DNA from: Sulfurimonas paralvinellae
Lineage (GTDB): Bacteria > Campylobacterota > Campylobacteria > Campylobacterales > Sulfurimonadaceae
Direction: 5' to 3'
Length of the DNA: 64,000 nucleotides
Assembly: GCF_014905135.1 (NCBI RefSeq)
Contig: NZ_CP041406.1
Span: 1,488,001 to 1,552,000, forward strand
Shown: positions 26,017 to 35,227 of the stretch, one piece after another
How the letters are laid out: every line of letters begins with the position of its first letter
Position numbering within the stretch: the stretch's first letter is position 1
The notes under the pieces: generated by a model
Told to the model about the DNA's origin: nothing
What the model saw: only the letters and a program-made list of their open reading frames with translations
Database searches by the model: none
Translations under genes and position numbers: made by a program

Positions 26017-29000
26017 TTAAACGTCTTTAATCTCAACTTTGTAAGCTTTTTGACTTGGTTTAACCGGACGTTTAATGTGGTATGGACGACGCCATTTATC
26101 ACCTGGAGCAAGTGGACGAGTCAATTGATCTCTCCATGCTTGATAAACTTTAAAGTTATTCTCATAATTCACAGAGATATCACCGATTTTTTCATCAGCG
26201 CCTGCTTTTGTGATTACAACTTTTTGGTGCCAACCGTGATTACCCGCAATTGGATCCGGATGACAAGGTGCTACAGCATTTTGCCATGAACCTGAAAGTC
26301 CGTCCCACCAGATATCATCGATATCTCTGTTGTATTCAGCAAACTGCCAAATTTCACGTTTTTTCATCGCTTCGATGCCTTCTTTAGGTTTCATAGTACC
26401 AACTTTACCGTCATTCGTCATTTCATAAAGTGGAGCACCAAGACCCATTACACCAAGTTGATGCTCAAATCCTGGGATTTTAACAGCATCTTTAAGTTTC
26501 CAACGACCGGCATGGTGTGAACATGCAAGAACACCAGGACGAGTTGCTTCAGTAGGTACAGCCATCGCGATAAAGTAACCGCTTTCAATACCTGAAAGTG
26601 TATCAACAATCTGAACTTTGATCGCATCACCACGTTTGATACCAAGTTTCTCAGCATCTTTTGTATAGATCCAAACCGGGTTATGGTTTTGAGAGATCTC
26701 CATAAGGTGCTTAGAGTTAACCGAACGAGTGTGAATATTATATGGAAGACGATAAATCGTGTTGAGTGCGAACTCATTATCTGCTTTCATATGTTTATGG
26801 TGAACCTGTGTTACCAGGTGAACCATTTTATCGTTCTCTTTTTCATTTCTTGGATAAACTGGAATAGCATATTCCGGCCATTTCCACTCTTCAGCCAACC
26901 ACTCAGAGAAGAACTCAAGTTTTTTACTGAGTGTATGGAAACCATCTAAGAGCTTATCATCTTTAATGATACCTATTGATTTTTTCAACTCACCGTCTTT
27001 AACCCATAGTGCACCGAATTGATCTTTTTCGATCTCACTTTTATGGTATTTATGGCCGTGAGCATGTACGTAATCACCTTCGATTTCCATCTCTTCTTCT
27101 TGAGGTTTATATACGTTTGTTTTTTCAGTCCATGCACCATGATCTCTAATGTATGCATATACAGGGAATTCTTCGCCTTTGTACATTTTTGTTGCAGTCT
27201 CTTTCAATCTTGGAAGAAGAGAAAGTGCAGCATCAAAATACTCAGGTACTGTTACAGCACGTGATGGATCTTTTTTACTTGCCCAGTATTTTCTAATACC
27301 AAGGCTTCCATCTGGATCCACATAGTTAACAATGAGATTTGGCCAGAATTCACTCTCTTCCCAAACTTCACCAAGACCATACTTCATATGCGCTTCTAGT
27401 GTAGCACGTGTTGGATCTTTTGGTTTCCATCCGGCTTTTTCCGCTGCAACACGAAGTACCGCTTGACGGAACTCAATACGCTGCTCAGGTTTAGAAGGAG
27501 TTGATTGTTGGTCATTACGCTCACCAGCAAGTCCAACCGGAAGTACATAATCACAGTACCAGTTTGTCTCAGACCATGTTGGAGACAAGTTAAATGACAA
27601 TTCAAATTTATCTTCACGTTTAAGTGCTTCTATCCATCTGAAACCATCCGGATTGATCCATAGAGGATTATGCATTCTTGGAACATAAACAGCCATTGAC
27701 TTAGGAATTTTTAGTCCACGCTTTGTCCACTTCGCATGCCATTCGTCATCCATCATAATTTGAGGCATCATATAACCCATTTCATATGAAGAGAGTGGAT
27801 ATTCAGGTGGCCAAGCGATTTCATTCCATACATCAGTTTTACCTGGGTGTTTACCTGCAACTGTCGCTTTATCACCTTTACCTGCTACAGAGATCTCATG
27901 CCAGTGGTGCATACCTACTCCACCAATATCTCCACGCATAGCTCCAACAAGAGTAAGCGGTAAGAAACCTGCACGAGTATTCATCCAACCACCACGGTGA
28001 CCAATCGGTCCTGCACGCCAAAGGTATGTTGCTATTTTTGCACCGGCAGGAACAAACATTTCCCATAATTGGTCAAGCTTATACTCCATACCTTCAAGTT
28101 TACACTCTTTTACAACAAACTCTTTCGTATATGGTGCATAGAGTTCTTTTGCCAGTTCAAGGAAAGACTCATAGCTTTCATCTTTCGGCATTTTAGATAT
28201 ATAACCATATCCGATCATCTTTTTAAGATAATCTTTGTTTGCCATTAATCTATCCCAGTTAACCCATTCTCTTACGAAATCATGGTTAACGATATCTGCA
28301 CCGTCTTTTTTCTTCTCATTTAAGATGCGATTTGTCAGGTAGAGGTAAAGTGCTGCCTCAGTACCTGGCCAACATGGAATCCATAAGTCCGCCATACCAG
28401 CTGAGTTAGACATACGAGGATCAATAACAATCATTTTTGCACCACGTTTACGTGCATCAGCAATCAAACCTGCTGATTGTTGGAAGTAGTGACCAGCGTC
28501 TGCTGCGTGAGACGATTGTAAGAAAATCAGATCAGCATTACCCCAATCCGGTGAGTTTCTATCATCATTCGCCCATTGAATAGTACCTTGACGTGCACCT
28601 GCAGAACAGATGTTTGTATGAGAGTTGTATCCATCAATTCCAAGAGACTGTGGTACACGAGGACCGAAACCGTTCTCATTTGGACGACCAACGTGATACA
28701 TGATAGATTTTTTAGAAATCTCATCACCTTTAGCAAGTGTATCGTGCATTTTCTTACCGATTTCAGCCATTGCTTCATCCCAAGTTACACGAACCCATTT
28801 ACCTTCACCACGTTTAGAACCCGGTGCACGTTTAATTGGGAATGGAATACGATCTGGATCGTACATTTGAGAAGTAACCGCGTAACCTTTTGCACAGTTT
28901 CTACCACGAGAACCTGTATGTAATGGGTTACCCATATGTTTTCTTACTGTCATAGTTTCTTTATCAACCCATGCAGTCAGACCACAACCCGCTTCACAGT

Positions 29001-29301
29001 TTGAGCAGACTGTAGGAACGATTGTATAATCGTTTACCTTGATACCGTCCGGATTTTCAGCTGAACGAACGCCATGACGTTCGATACCACCACGTTTCCA
29101 GTCTGTTCCGTCAAGCTCTTTAAAGCTATCCCACTCTTTTACGTCAGGATAAAATGATAGCGTATCAGGAGTGTTTGTAAACTTTGAATCTGTTACAGAC
29201 TCTGCAACAGCGTCAGTCTCAAACACACCCTTTGCGATAGCTACACCAGCAACGCTAAATGCAGCACCTTTTAAAAATGTTCTTCTACTTTGTAAATACA
29301 T
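26017..29301 (-). CDS. Tat-exported molybdopterin oxidoreductase, catalytic subunit
   Basis: A 1,094-aa member of the DMSO reductase family. Twin-arginine signal SRRTFLKGAAF (residues 5-15); 4Fe-4S motif Cys99-x2-Cys102-x3-Cys106 with Cys136; the molybdenum ligand is probably Cys232 in NICSAGAR, as in the polysulfide/arsenate/sulfite group rather than Asp (nitrate reductase NarG) or Ser (DMSO reductase). The C-terminal molybdopterin-binding domain includes HSRHxx-like 'IHTRSVNSKHLMEISQNHNPVW'-region residues. It is much longer than PsrA (about 765 aa), nearer to SoeA or TtrA. Substrate cannot be assigned from sequence alone. It works with the following Fe-S and NrfD-like subunits on the periplasmic side. 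Confidence 0.9.
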   Translation of the reverse strand: MYLQSRRTFLKGAAFSVAGVAIAKGVFETDAVAESVTDSKFTNTPDTLSFYPDVKEWDSFKELDGTDWKRGGIERHGVRSAENPDGIKVNDYTIVPTVCSNCEAGCGLTAWVDKETMTVRKHMGNPLHTGSRGRNCAKGYAVTSQMYDPDRIPFPIKRAPGSKRGEGKWVRVTWDEAMAEIGKKMHDTLAKGDEISKKSIMYHVGRPNENGFGPRVPQSLGIDGYNSHTNICSAGARQGTIQWANDDRNSPDWGNADLIFLQSSHAADAGHYFQQSAGLIADARKRGAKMIVIDPRMSNSAGMADLWIPCWPGTEAALYLYLTNRILNEKKKDGADIVNHDFVREWVNWDRLMANKDYLKKMIGYGYISKMPKDESYESFLELAKELYAPYTKEFVVKECKLEGMEYKLDQLWEMFVPAGAKIATYLWRAGPIGHRGGWMNTRAGFLPLTLVGAMRGDIGGVGMHHWHEISVAGKGDKATVAGKHPGKTDVWNEIAWPPEYPLSSYEMGYMMPQIMMDDEWHAKWTKRGLKIPKSMAVYVPRMHNPLWINPDGFRWIEALKREDKFELSFNLSPTWSETNWYCDYVLPVGLAGERNDQQSTPSKPEQRIEFRQAVLRVAAEKAGWKPKDPTRATLEAHMKYGLGEVWEESEFWPNLIVNYVDPDGSLGIRKYWASKKDPSRAVTVPEYFDAALSLLPRLKETATKMYKGEEFPVYAYIRDHGAWTEKTNVYKPQEEEMEIEGDYVHAHGHKYHKSEIEKDQFGALWVKDGELKKSIGIIKDDKLLDGFHTLSKKLEFFSEWLAEEWKWPEYAIPVYPRNEKENDKMVHLVTQVHHKHMKADNEFALNTIYRLPYNIHTRSVNSKHLMEISQNHNPVWIYTKDAEKLGIKRGDAIKVQIVDTLSGIESGYFIAMAVPTEATRPGVLACSHHAGRWKLKDAVKIPGFEHQLGVMGLGAPLYEMTNDGKVGTMKPKEGIEAMKKREIWQFAEYNRDIDDIWWDGLSGSWQNAVAPCHPDPIAGNHGWHQKVVITKAGADEKIGDISVNYENNFKVYQAWRDQLTRPLAPGDKWRRPYHIKRPVKPSQKAYKVEIKDV

Positions 29302-29314
29302 TTATACTTTCTCC

Positions 29315-30214
29315 TTAACTTAGTGGTAATAATTGTGGAATTACCAGCCAAACATGTTTAACTACCCACAGACCTACGATTGCTAAAATAGAAGCAAGAC
29401 TTAACATACTACTACTTTTACTTACTCTAGCAAGAGCTACTAACAACATTGGCAAGATATAAGCAACCCATTGTCCAATCCAGAACATTGTTGCATATTC
29501 ACCGTCACCTTTTACATAGTGTAAGATAGCAGCAACTTCTTCAGCTTTCATTGCACCGAAGATATACTCTGACATATAGATGATAAATGCCATCAATGCA
29601 CTTAGACCTAAAATTGCACCAAAGAATTGTTTTGTCTCATCACTGAGTTTTGAACCGCCAAGTAAAATAATTGCTGCAGAACCACTTAAAGTCGCTGCTA
29701 AAATCATTTGTACTGATTCTGTCGGCATCTGCCACAATTCACGTGCAGTTGATTCTGCCATAATTCCTGCAGTATACAATGTAACAGGAATAGCAAGTAG
29801 TGTTACCCAGAAAAGAAGTTTATCAAAAGCTTCCGTTTGTTTTTTGAAGCCAAGAATAATCATTAAAAATTCTAAACCTACAAAAACCGTTGCCATCCAT
29901 GCACCAACTGTAATTGCCGATGTCCAGTGAGGATAAAAGAAGATATGCCACATTCTAAACGGTTGATGTAAATCAGCAAGAGTAAAAAGTAAGAAAATAT
30001 TCATAAAAATAAATGAAACGATAAGTGTTGAAGTTCTCAGACCTTTCATCTCATCAGGATTTTTTCTTAATAATAAGAAAAGCATAAATACTAAACCAGT
30101 ACCGATACTTTTCGCCCACATATTCATTGTAACGAACCAGCCCCAAAATACGTCTGGTAAAGCTACATCCAAAGTTACTACTGCATGTGTTGCAGCTAAA
30201 GATTCATGTACCAT
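29315..30214 (-). CDS. NrfD/PsrC-type membrane subunit
   Basis: A 299-aa integral membrane protein with about eight hydrophobic helices, e.g. WGWFVTMNMWAKSIGTGLVF (near residue 25) and HIFFYPHWTSAITVGAWMAT (near 89). These match the NrfD family, which exchanges electrons with the quinone pool without haem. It anchors the Fe-S and catalytic subunits. One-base overlap (TAATG) with the Fe-S gene. Confidence 0.92.
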   Translation of the reverse strand: MVHESLAATHAVVTLDVALPDVFWGWFVTMNMWAKSIGTGLVFMLFLLLRKNPDEMKGLRTSTLIVSFIFMNIFLLFTLADLHQPFRMWHIFFYPHWTSAITVGAWMATVFVGLEFLMIILGFKKQTEAFDKLLFWVTLLAIPVTLYTAGIMAESTARELWQMPTESVQMILAATLSGSAAIILLGGSKLSDETKQFFGAILGLSALMAFIIYMSEYIFGAMKAEEVAAILHYVKGDGEYATMFWIGQWVAYILPMLLVALARVSKSSSMLSLASILAIVGLWVVKHVWLVIPQLLPLS

Positions 30215-30849
30215 TAGTGATGCCCTCCTAGTGGAAGATGTGTAATATTGTTGAACAGGTTATAACCTTCTTCTCTTTCAGACGCAAGAGGATTCAGGTG
30301 TGCTTGAGAAGCGCCAACATAGAAGTGGTGAGGGTTCGTACCCTTCTCTGGTTTACGAACTTGAACATCTCTGTTATCTTGAATATATTTAGAAATATTT
30401 GAAGTTGGATCATCAAGGTCACCAAAGATATTTGCTTCAACAGGACATGCAACAACACAAGCAGGCATCATAGATGATGCAATACGGTGCGCACAGTATG
30501 TACACTTGTCAGCAGTTTGTGTTTCAGGGTCAATATAGATAGCACCATACGGACAAGCCATAACACAACCGGCACAACCGATACATCGCTCTTTATCAAT
30601 ATTAACAATTCCGTTTTCAATATAGTGAAGAGCAGATACCGGACAGATTCTTTCACACGGAGCATTCTCACAGTGATTACATCTCAGCGGTGTAAATGTT
30701 CTTTTTGTTTCTGGGAATGTTCCCACATCTACATATTTGACACGAAGTCTCCATGTACTAAGCGGAACTTCATTTTCCACTTTACATGCGATCTCACAAC
30801 CTTTACATCCCATACAAAGATGTAAATCAACTAGGAAACCTAATTGCAT
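30214..30849 (-). CDS. Four-cluster iron-sulfur electron-transfer subunit
   Basis: A 211-aa PsrB/DmsB-like subunit. Cys groups CMGCKGCEIACK, CNHCENAPCERICP, CIGCAGCVMACPYG and CTYCAHRIAS...CVVACP give four 4Fe-4S clusters, wiring the catalytic subunit to the membrane subunit. The ATG at 30849 with AAAGGAGAATAT upstream is preferred over a TTG 18 bases earlier. First gene of the seven-gene operon. Confidence 0.94.
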   Translation of the reverse strand: MQLGFLVDLHLCMGCKGCEIACKVENEVPLSTWRLRVKYVDVGTFPETKRTFTPLRCNHCENAPCERICPVSALHYIENGIVNIDKERCIGCAGCVMACPYGAIYIDPETQTADKCTYCAHRIASSMMPACVVACPVEANIFGDLDDPTSNISKYIQDNRDVQVRKPEKGTNPHHFYVGASQAHLNPLASEREEGYNLFNNITHLPLGGHH

Positions 30850-31118
30850 ATATTCTCCTTTGGCCAATTTTGGCTTAATTAAGATTTATAACTACGACTT
30901 ATTAACATTAAAAGAAGCCCTTATGCACGGCATTTCGAGCTTTTTTTACTGTGTTTATATTAACCAACAAAGCTTAAAGAAGTAATAAATAAGTGATATT
31001 TTTGTAATAAAATTTAAGAGGTGTGTATATTTAAAAAACTGATATTTTAAATATTTATCAATTGCATAATAAAAGAAAATACTATAGGAAATTTTAAGAA
31101 AGAGGTAAAATCTCTTTC
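30850..31118. other. Intergenic region upstream of the molybdoenzyme operon
   Basis: This 269-base gap contains the operon's ribosome-binding site, the palindrome CTTAATTAAG near 30873, and at its right end a perfect 9-bp hairpin after hisD. Apart from a TATAAA-like stretch about 40 bases before the start I see no clear promoter. No ORF or RNA gene was found. Confidence 0.45.
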
Positions 31119-31120
31119 TT
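31096..31120 (-). terminator. Hairpin at the hisD stop
   Basis: AAGAAAGAG, seven-base loop, CTCTTTCTT, perfect, overlapping the hisD stop. An A/U-rich tail follows. Probably the terminator of the hemerythrin-to-hisD gene run. Confidence 0.55.
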
Positions 31121-32411
31121 ATTTGGTTAAACGAACTCTTACTGACTGTTCGTGTGCAGTCAAGCCTTCAGTGTTGGCAATAAGTGCACACTCTTCGCCT
31201 ATCTCGTTTATAGCTGCAGAGCTAAAAGAGATGATGGAACTTTTTTTCATAAAATCTTCTACACCGAGCGGTGAATAGAATTTTGCGGTTCCTCCTGTTG
31301 GGAGTGTATGATTTGGGCCTGCGACATAATCACCGATGGCTTCAGGCGTATTGTGCCCTAAAAAGATCGCTCCGGCATGTTTGATGTACGGTAACAGTTC
31401 AAACGGACTCATTGTAGCTACTTCCAAGTGTTCAGGAGCTATCTCGTTCATGAGGCTTACCGCTGCATCCATATCTTTTGTTACAATAATGGCACCGCGT
31501 TCTTCGATCGATTTTCTGGCGATTGCCTCACGCGGCAGTTTTTGCAGCCAATTTTCTATCTCTTTTTCTACAGCATCGGCTAACTTTTGCGATGGTGTTA
31601 TTAAAATTGAACTTGCCATCTCATCATGCTCAGCCTGTGAAAGCAGATCAATTGCCATGTGTGAAGGATTAGCACTGTCATCGGCAAGTATTCCGATCTC
31701 ACTAGGTCCTGCTATCATGTCAATATTGACATCACCGAAGACCATCTTTTTTGCAGTCGCAACAAAGATATTTCCCGGTCCCGTAACAACATCGACCTTA
31801 GGAATATTTTGAGTCCCATAAGCCATCGCGGCTATTGCCGATGCGCCCCCTACTTTGTAAACCTGATCGACACCGCAAAGGTGACATGCAGCTAAAAGAA
31901 GCTCGTTTGGTTCATTGTCAGGTGTCGGCGTACAGACAACAATGTTCTCAACACCCGCAACCTGCGCAGGAATAACATTCATTAAAAGTGATGACGGGTA
32001 AGCCGCTTTCCCACCTGGAATATAAAGCCCTGCACTATCGACAGGCGTCACTTTTTGCCCTAAAATAGTCCCGTTTGCTTCTGTGTCGAACCATGATTTT
32101 GGTTTTTGTTTTTCATGATAGAGTTTAATTCTCTCATATGCCAAATGAAGTGAATCTTTGAGTGCTTTATCAAGATTGTCATAGGCTTTGCTCATAGACT
32201 CCTGAGAAATTTTCAAATCATCATCATTTTTCGGCGTCCAATTGTCAAACTTTGCAATGTGTTCAAAAAGCGCCTTATTCTTATTTGCTTTTATCTCATC
32301 TATAATGCCGCCTACTATACTTGAAACATAAGCAATATCCATCTTTCCACGACCTAAAAGCTCTTGGAAATTCTCATTGAAATCAGTGTCAGTTGATTTT
32401 ATAAATATCAT
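31119..32411 (-). CDS. hisD: Histidinol dehydrogenase
   Basis: Last two oxidations of histidine synthesis, histidinol to histidine with two NAD+, zinc-dependent. Signatures: DSAGLYIPGGKAAYPSSLLM near residue 122, VVTGPGNIFVATAKK near 209, the active SQAEHDEMASS near 259, and APEHLEV. 430 aa, complete. One-base overlap with the thioredoxin-like gene upstream. Confidence 0.98.
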   Translation of the reverse strand: MIFIKSTDTDFNENFQELLGRGKMDIAYVSSIVGGIIDEIKANKNKALFEHIAKFDNWTPKNDDDLKISQESMSKAYDNLDKALKDSLHLAYERIKLYHEKQKPKSWFDTEANGTILGQKVTPVDSAGLYIPGGKAAYPSSLLMNVIPAQVAGVENIVVCTPTPDNEPNELLLAACHLCGVDQVYKVGGASAIAAMAYGTQNIPKVDVVTGPGNIFVATAKKMVFGDVNIDMIAGPSEIGILADDSANPSHMAIDLLSQAEHDEMASSILITPSQKLADAVEKEIENWLQKLPREAIARKSIEERGAIIVTKDMDAAVSLMNEIAPEHLEVATMSPFELLPYIKHAGAIFLGHNTPEAIGDYVAGPNHTLPTGGTAKFYSPLGVEDFMKKSSIISFSSAAINEIGEECALIANTEGLTAHEQSVRVRLTK

Positions 32412-32845
32412 TATTTTTTTACTCTCTTATTATTTTTATCGAATTCACTTTTTACAATACCGAGTGCCTCTTGAAAATTCGGTGCTTGAACATAGCCTAA
32501 AAGAGGCTGATACATTGGGTCTCCGTTTGGAAACAAGAACCATATTCCCGGAAGTCCCGGTGTGTTTTGTGCCAATACCTGCGGAATGTAATCACCTTTG
32601 TCCGTCCATGAACGAATCGCTATAAAGTCTTTGTTGAGTGCGTTGACAACTTTGTCGTCTTTAAGCGTAGTGCGGTCAAGTAAAAGACAATATTTGCATG
32701 AGTGACTTGATATGATAAAAAGAACCGGTTTGTTCTCTTTTTGCGCCTGTGCAATGCCGCTTGTATAATCTTTAGCCCAATGAAGATCGGCACCAAAAAG
32801 CGCAACACTCAAAAGTGCTGTCATTATTATTATTTTTTTAAACAT
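32411..32845 (-). CDS. Secreted thioredoxin-like protein (SoxW-like)
   Basis: Signal peptide (residues 1-19), then a thioredoxin fold with a CxxC-type site SCKYCLLLD near residue 49 and the cis-Pro in TPGLPGIWFLFPNGD. 144 aa. Such proteins keep periplasmic thiols reduced; in sulfur oxidisers they often serve Sox or cytochrome maturation. Overlaps aroK by eight bases, so it is translated from the same mRNA. Confidence 0.85.
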   Translation of the reverse strand: MFKKIIIMTALLSVALFGADLHWAKDYTSGIAQAQKENKPVLFIISSHSCKYCLLLDRTTLKDDKVVNALNKDFIAIRSWTDKGDYIPQVLAQNTPGLPGIWFLFPNGDPMYQPLLGYVQAPNFQEALGIVKSEFDKNNKRVKK

Positions 32846-33356
32846 GTTTTTTTACCTTTTTAAGTAGTTCTTTTGCGCACTCTTTTGCGCTTTTGTTCGT
32901 TACGTCGATCACAACATCCGCAAGTTTGAGATACTCCGGACGCCTCTCTTCATAAAGTTTACGAGCCGCTTTCAAATCAGAAAGCAGTGGCCTTTTTTTC
33001 AATTTTTTTGTAGCATTTGGATGCTCTTTTATTCTTTTGATAATAGCATCAAAACCAGAATCAAGAAGTACAATTGTACCTATATTTTTTAAATTTTCCT
33101 GTTTATAAAACCCGCCGCCTGTTGAGATAAGCGTATTTCGCACACTTTTTTCAAGCCATTTTGCTATATGTTTTTCAAGTTTTCGGAAGTATTTTTCACC
33201 CTCTTGCTCAAAAATCGCTTTGATCTTTCTGTTTTCCATGCTCTCAATCAAGTCATCTGTATCAATGGCGATATAATCAGAGTGTTTAACAACCTCACGC
33301 GCGACACTGCCTTTGCCGACACCCATAAACCCAATTAGTACTATATTATTTTTCAT
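32838..33356 (-). CDS. aroK: Shikimate kinase
   Basis: Phosphorylates shikimate in aromatic amino acid synthesis. P-loop GFMGVGKGSVAREV has Gly-Lys-Gly-Ser instead of the common Gly-Lys-Ser/Thr order; substrate residues IDTDDLIE, a GGGF loop (STGGGFYK) and RRPEYLKLAD near the end are present. 172 aa, normal. Confidence 0.93.
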   Translation of the reverse strand: MKNNIVLIGFMGVGKGSVAREVVKHSDYIAIDTDDLIESMENRKIKAIFEQEGEKYFRKLEKHIAKWLEKSVRNTLISTGGGFYKQENLKNIGTIVLLDSGFDAIIKRIKEHPNATKKLKKRPLLSDLKAARKLYEERRPEYLKLADVVIDVTNKSAKECAKELLKKVKKHV

Positions 33357-33377
33357 ACTTTTTTCTTTTCCTCTTTT

Positions 33378-34661
33378 TTATGCAAATGCACTCATATCAA
33401 AATCCGGTTTTTTCTTTTTCGTCTGCATATAAATAAATACAGGAGCCAAAATATTATACTCTAGTATTGCCATGCTTGTTATAAAAGCCAGAGCTGAGGG
33501 TACAAGTGCTGAGGGCATATAAAAAGAAAAAACAGAACCAACAAGTGAAAGGATGAAAAGCAGATACTGCATTTTTGCGGCTGTTTTATTTATCATTTCA
33601 TTCATCGTCGGTATGGTCATATACCCCATACCGTTGAGATGGAACCAGACAAGAAATGGGACTATCTTATAGAGCATTCCCAGCATGATAGAGAGGATAA
33701 ACCCTCCGCCTATCAAAATGCCGACCATAACAATATACTGATGTTTGAAAAACTCGTCAAAGATCCACAAAAATGAACCCAAAGTCAAAAACACACTCGC
33801 TGCACGCCAATACCAGACCGTTACATCTGAAATGGGTCTTTTTCGCTTGTTGAACTTTATCCAGACCGTTGTTGCAAAAGCCCAGAAAAATGTCACTATC
33901 CACAATTTCGCATAGAGTGTGTACTCCTGTGCAAAAAAGCTTAAAAGCATCCAAATGATAAGTCCTGCAGTGATGAGGAGCACAACTCTTTTCTTACAAA
34001 ACTGCTTAAAACGCGGTGCGACATAGAACATTGGCAGCACCTGAAAAGCCACGCCGATAATCAAAATACCGGCAAATCCGAACACTGCCCATGTACTGTG
34101 AACATTTGCCACTTCATAATGCAGCTGCGTGATATCATTGTTACTATAACCATGGAGAAGATAAACACCCATCATCACTATAAGAAAAGCGAAATAGAGA
34201 CTCATGCGCATTCCTTTGATGCTTGCAGTAAAATGCTCAACATCTTTCATGGCATAGAGCATACTGAGTATGATGGTGACAAAACCACTGCCTAATAAAA
34301 ATGAAGCAGCCCAAAGTAACACTGCATTGCCAGACTCCAATCCTGCTGCCATACACAACAAACCAATCAATAAAAAGAGATGGGTCATAGAACTTACGAA
34401 CTTTACTTTTGGTATCTTCGCACTCGCCAGCACAGGCAGCATCTGCGTGAGAGCTCCAAGCATTATAAAACCGAACAAGCCTATTGTAATGAGATGCGTT
34501 ACAACAATTGCATCAATAGAATACCTGCTCATTAGTGACGCAGAATCGCTGAAGAGCAATAAAATTCCTGCCAACATGCCAAAAATCGGTGCCGTTATAA
34601 AAAAACGAAGCGGCGCTGAAATAGGCGGTGCTTGATCTAATGATAAGCCGTTAAAGTCCAA
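33378..34661 (-). CDS. NnrS-like / haem-copper-type 12-helix membrane protein
   Basis: A 427-aa polytopic protein with about twelve helices. Spaced histidines in membrane segments (VVTHLITIGLFGF, LHYEVANVHSTWAVFGF, FLVWFHLNGMGYM) resemble those of NnrS and of haem-copper oxidase subunit I relatives, so it may bind haem or copper. It starts with TTG at 34661, with GGAAACAGA just upstream. It follows a hemerythrin gene after 11 bases. Role in nitric oxide or oxygen handling is suggested by both families. Confidence 0.65.
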   Translation of the reverse strand: MDFNGLSLDQAPPISAPLRFFITAPIFGMLAGILLLFSDSASLMSRYSIDAIVVTHLITIGLFGFIMLGALTQMLPVLASAKIPKVKFVSSMTHLFLLIGLLCMAAGLESGNAVLLWAASFLLGSGFVTIILSMLYAMKDVEHFTASIKGMRMSLYFAFLIVMMGVYLLHGYSNNDITQLHYEVANVHSTWAVFGFAGILIIGVAFQVLPMFYVAPRFKQFCKKRVVLLITAGLIIWMLLSFFAQEYTLYAKLWIVTFFWAFATTVWIKFNKRKRPISDVTVWYWRAASVFLTLGSFLWIFDEFFKHQYIVMVGILIGGGFILSIMLGMLYKIVPFLVWFHLNGMGYMTIPTMNEMINKTAAKMQYLLFILSLVGSVFSFYMPSALVPSALAFITSMAILEYNILAPVFIYMQTKKKKPDFDMSAFA

Positions 34662-34672
34662 TCTGTTTCCTT

Positions 34673-35113
34673 CTACTCAACGATTAAAGAATCCATCATC
34701 TCTATTATACGGTCAGCTTCCGCACTAAGGTGCTGTTGCGCCATTGTATAGAGCATCTGTTCTTCTTTCATGTTATGCTGCTGAAGAAGGATCATCAATG
34801 TTTCAGAAAGTCCGAAGAACTTATCTTTATCATCATTTTCTATTGCTGCCAAGAGTTGTGACATGAGATTACGCATCTGTGAGTGTTCTTGACGCATCAT
34901 CTCCGTCGGTCCCATTGTCATTCCCGTTTTTTGTTCAAACTCTGGAAACATGACACGCTCTTCCATTTGAAAGTGATGTTCCATATCTGTTACGAATTTT
35001 TCTGTCAGCTCTTTTGCTTCAGCAAGCGAAAAGCCGGCTTTTTCTTCCATTGCGGCAAAGACATCGTCGCATCGTCTGTGATCATTTGTCAAATACTCTT
35101 TTATACTGCTCAT
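34673..35113 (-). CDS. Hemerythrin-like di-iron protein
   Basis: A 146-aa four-helix bundle with HHE ligands: NDHRRCDDVF (residue 10), DMEHHFQMEERVMFPEFE (about 45-62), RQEHSQMRNLM (about 79) and LLQQHNMKEEQMLY (about 111). It is soluble and cytoplasmic. HHE proteins bind oxygen or nitric oxide or repair iron centres. Coupled with the NnrS-like gene downstream. Confidence 0.93.
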   Translation of the reverse strand: MSSIKEYLTNDHRRCDDVFAAMEEKAGFSLAEAKELTEKFVTDMEHHFQMEERVMFPEFEQKTGMTMGPTEMMRQEHSQMRNLMSQLLAAIENDDKDKFFGLSETLMILLQQHNMKEEQMLYTMAQQHLSAEADRIIEMMDSLIVE

Positions 35114-35227
35114 TAATGTACCCTCTATAAATTTTCTTGGTATTATATTGAAATAAAATAAATATTTGTTTTATACCTGTTAATTTAGAAATGTTACAAT
35201 TTTATCACAAAACAAAAAGGGTCTTTC

